From Azoarcus sp. (GTDB lineage: Bacteria > Pseudomonadota > Gammaproteobacteria > Burkholderiales > Rhodocyclaceae): 5,368 nucleotides of DNA. The translations under genes and the position numbers were made by a program. Where the stretch lies: positions 1-5,368 of the forward strand of contig JAITWP010000270.1 in the NCBI GenBank assembly GCA_031285365.1. The letters run 5' to 3'. Positions 4,134-5,368 of the stretch are shown in pieces. The notes below the pieces were generated by a model. That model searched no databases. It was not told where the DNA came from and saw only the letters and a list, made by a program, of their open reading frames with translations. Every line of letters begins with the position of its first letter. The first letter of the stretch is position 1.

Positions 4134-5368
4134 ATGAGTGCAATCGTTGATGTAATCGCGCGTGAAATTCTCGATTCGCGCGGCAACCCTACCGTTGAGG
4201 CCGATGTGCTGCTCGAATCCGGCGTTATGGGCCGTGCCGCCGTGCCTTCGGGCGCCTCGACCGGCTCGCGTGAAGCCATGGAATTGCGAGACGGCGACGC
4301 CGGACGTTTTCTCGGCAAAGGGGTCTTGCAGGCGGTTGAAAACGTCAACACCGAGATTTCGGAGGCGATCGTTGGGCTCGATGCCGAAGAGCAGACGTTC
4401 ATCGACCGCACGATGATCGAACTCGACGGCACGGAAAACAAGTCGCGTATTGGTGCGAACGCCATTCTCGCGGTGTCGATGGCCGTAGCGAAGGCCGCCG
4501 CCGAGGAAGCCGGGTTGCCGCTTTATCGCTATTTCGGCGGTTCCAGCCCGATGGTCATGCCGGTTCCGATGATGAACGTCATCAACGGCGGTGAACACGC
4601 CAACAACAGCCTCGATATTCAGGAATGCATGATCATGCCGGTGGGGGCGAAGAGCTTCCGCGAGGCGTTGCGCTGTGGGGCGGAGATTTTTCAGCACCTG
4701 AAAAAGATTACGGACAAGAAAGGTTTTCCGACCACAGTGGGGGATGAAGGCGGCTTTGCCCCGAATGTTTCCGGCACCGAAGAGGCGTTGAAACTGATTC
4801 TCGAAGCGGTGACGACCGCGGGTTACGAGCCGGGCCGGGATGTGCTGCTGGCGCTCGATTGCGCCGCCTCCGAGTTCTACAGGAATGGCCGGTACGAGTT
4901 GAGGGGCGAAAGGCTGAGCCTCGACGCGAACGGATTCATTGATTACCTCGGCGATCTGGTCGAGAAATTTCCCATCGTCTCGATCGAAGACGGCATGGCC
5001 GAGGGCGACTGGGAGGGCTGGAAATTGCTCACCAAGCGTCTGGGCGGAAAAGTTCAACTCGTTGGCGACGATCTGTTCGTGACCAACACCCGAATTCTTG
5101 AGCAGGGTATTGCCAAAGGAGTGGCCAATTCGATCCTGATCAAGATCAACCAGATCGGCACCCTGTCCGAAACTTTCGCCGCGGTGGAAATGGCCAAGCT
5201 CGCCGGTTACACGGCGGTGATTTCGCATCGTTCGGGCGAGACGGAAGATAGCACCATCGCGGACATCGCCGTGGGGCTGCGCGCCATGCAGATCAAGACC
5301 GGTTCGCTGTCGCGTTCCGACCGTATTGCCAAGTACAACCAGTTGTTGCGTATCGAGGAAGAACTCGG
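4134..5368 (+). CDS. eno: Enolase (phosphopyruvate hydratase), missing only the extreme C-terminus
   Basis: Interconverts 2-phosphoglycerate and phosphoenolpyruvate in glycolysis and gluconeogenesis; in many proteobacteria it is also an RNA degradosome component. 411 codons are visible of a usual length near 427, so about 16 residues lie past the right edge. The N-terminal domain has the family start IVDVIAREILDSRGNPTVE (4-22) and the mobile loop SGASTG (39-44). In the barrel, the substrate-loop His155 is in NGGEHANN and the catalytic acid/base Glu205 in VGDEGGFAPN. The Mg ligands are Asp242, Glu285 (SIEDGM) and Asp312 (VGDDLFVTN). The catalytic base is Lys337 (LIKINQIGT), and the signature SHRSGETED (364-372) and Lys388 (IKTG) follow. 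All active-site residues are intact. Its product is a substrate of KdsA encoded just upstream. In many proteobacteria ftsB follows eno; this cannot be seen here. Confidence 0.98.
   Translation, partial: MSAIVDVIAREILDSRGNPTVEADVLLESGVMGRAAVPSGASTGSREAMELRDGDAGRFLGKGVLQAVENVNTEISEAIVGLDAEEQTFIDRTMIELDGTENKSRIGANAILAVSMAVAKAAAEEAGLPLYRYFGGSSPMVMPVPMMNVINGGEHANNSLDIQECMIMPVGAKSFREALRCGAEIFQHLKKITDKKGFPTTVGDEGGFAPNVSGTEEALKLILEAVTTAGYEPGRDVLLALDCAASEFYRNGRYELRGERLSLDANGFIDYLGDLVEKFPIVSIEDGMAEGDWEGWKLLTKRLGGKVQLVGDDLFVTNTRILEQGIAKGVANSILIKINQIGTLSETFAAVEMAKLAGYTAVISHRSGETEDSTIADIAVGLRAMQIKTGSLSRSDRIAKYNQLLRIEEEL

Noticed and set aside
4101..5228. A 375-codon open frame on the minus strand opposite eno
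   Set aside because: It is fully antisense to an intact enolase with every catalytic residue, and its translation shows no recognisable domain. Long antisense frames are expected opposite GC-biased codons.
1..5368. CRISPR array, insertion sequence, integrase or toxin-antitoxin genes
   Set aside because: No repeat-spacer pattern, terminal inverted repeats, transposase motifs or paired small ORFs with such features were seen on either strand.

Overview
The window reads as ordinary chromosome from a GC-rich Betaproteobacterium. Three things support this: the pyrG-kdsA-eno gene order, a KdsA with a beta-type N-terminus (MNLCGFEAGF) and class II residues, and, on the left, an acyl-CoA ligase plus acyl carrier protein of the type that accompanies exosortase A (EpsH) exopolysaccharide/PEP-CTERM loci. 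Genus cannot be fixed from this stretch; Nitrosomonadales- or Rhodocyclales-like lineages are reasonable guesses.

Left block (1-1277), accessory in flavour. The first 302 codons of an AMP-forming acyl-CoA ligase run leftward off the window. A 90-residue acyl carrier protein (ACP) is transcribed in the opposite direction. The roughly 100 bp between their starts holds a good sigma70-like promoter for the ACP. Its -10 box is nearly palindromic and may serve both directions. A 7-bp hairpin lies at the predicted mRNA 5' end, and a cluster of AAATTGA repeats covers the ACP's TTG start codon. A ligase activates a carboxylic acid as an acyl-adenylate and an ACP carries acyl groups as thioesters, so the pair probably forms an acyl-loading module for the neighbouring (unseen) polysaccharide/exosortase locus. 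The substrate is unknown.

Middle block (1278-1596). A short convergent spacer with two GC-rich hairpins and an AT-rich inverted repeat leads to a complete tRNA-Ser(GGA) on the minus strand, with encoded CCA. The 138-bp spacer between this tRNA and pyrG has no convincing gene. It contains short TAGGG iterations and several 10-11 bp words copied from the tRNA, and a possible 19-codon leader ORF whose stop overlaps the pyrG start.

Right block (1597-5368), housekeeping. pyrG (CTP synthase), kdsA (3-deoxy-D-manno-octulosonate-8-phosphate synthase, of the metal-dependent Cys type) and eno (enolase, cut by the right edge about 16 residues short of a typical length) lie head to tail. pyrG and kdsA are contiguous or overlap by one base, and 63 bp separate kdsA from eno. 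They look like one operon joining nucleotide synthesis, LPS inner-core sugar synthesis and glycolysis. CTP is needed by KdsB to activate the KDO made from the KdsA product, and phosphoenolpyruvate, the product of enolase, is a KdsA substrate. The grouping therefore has a metabolic logic.

I see no transposase, CRISPR array, phage gene or clearly new system. The parts most worth a second look are the divergent ligase/ACP module with its control region and the tRNA-Ser boundary between accessory and core DNA.
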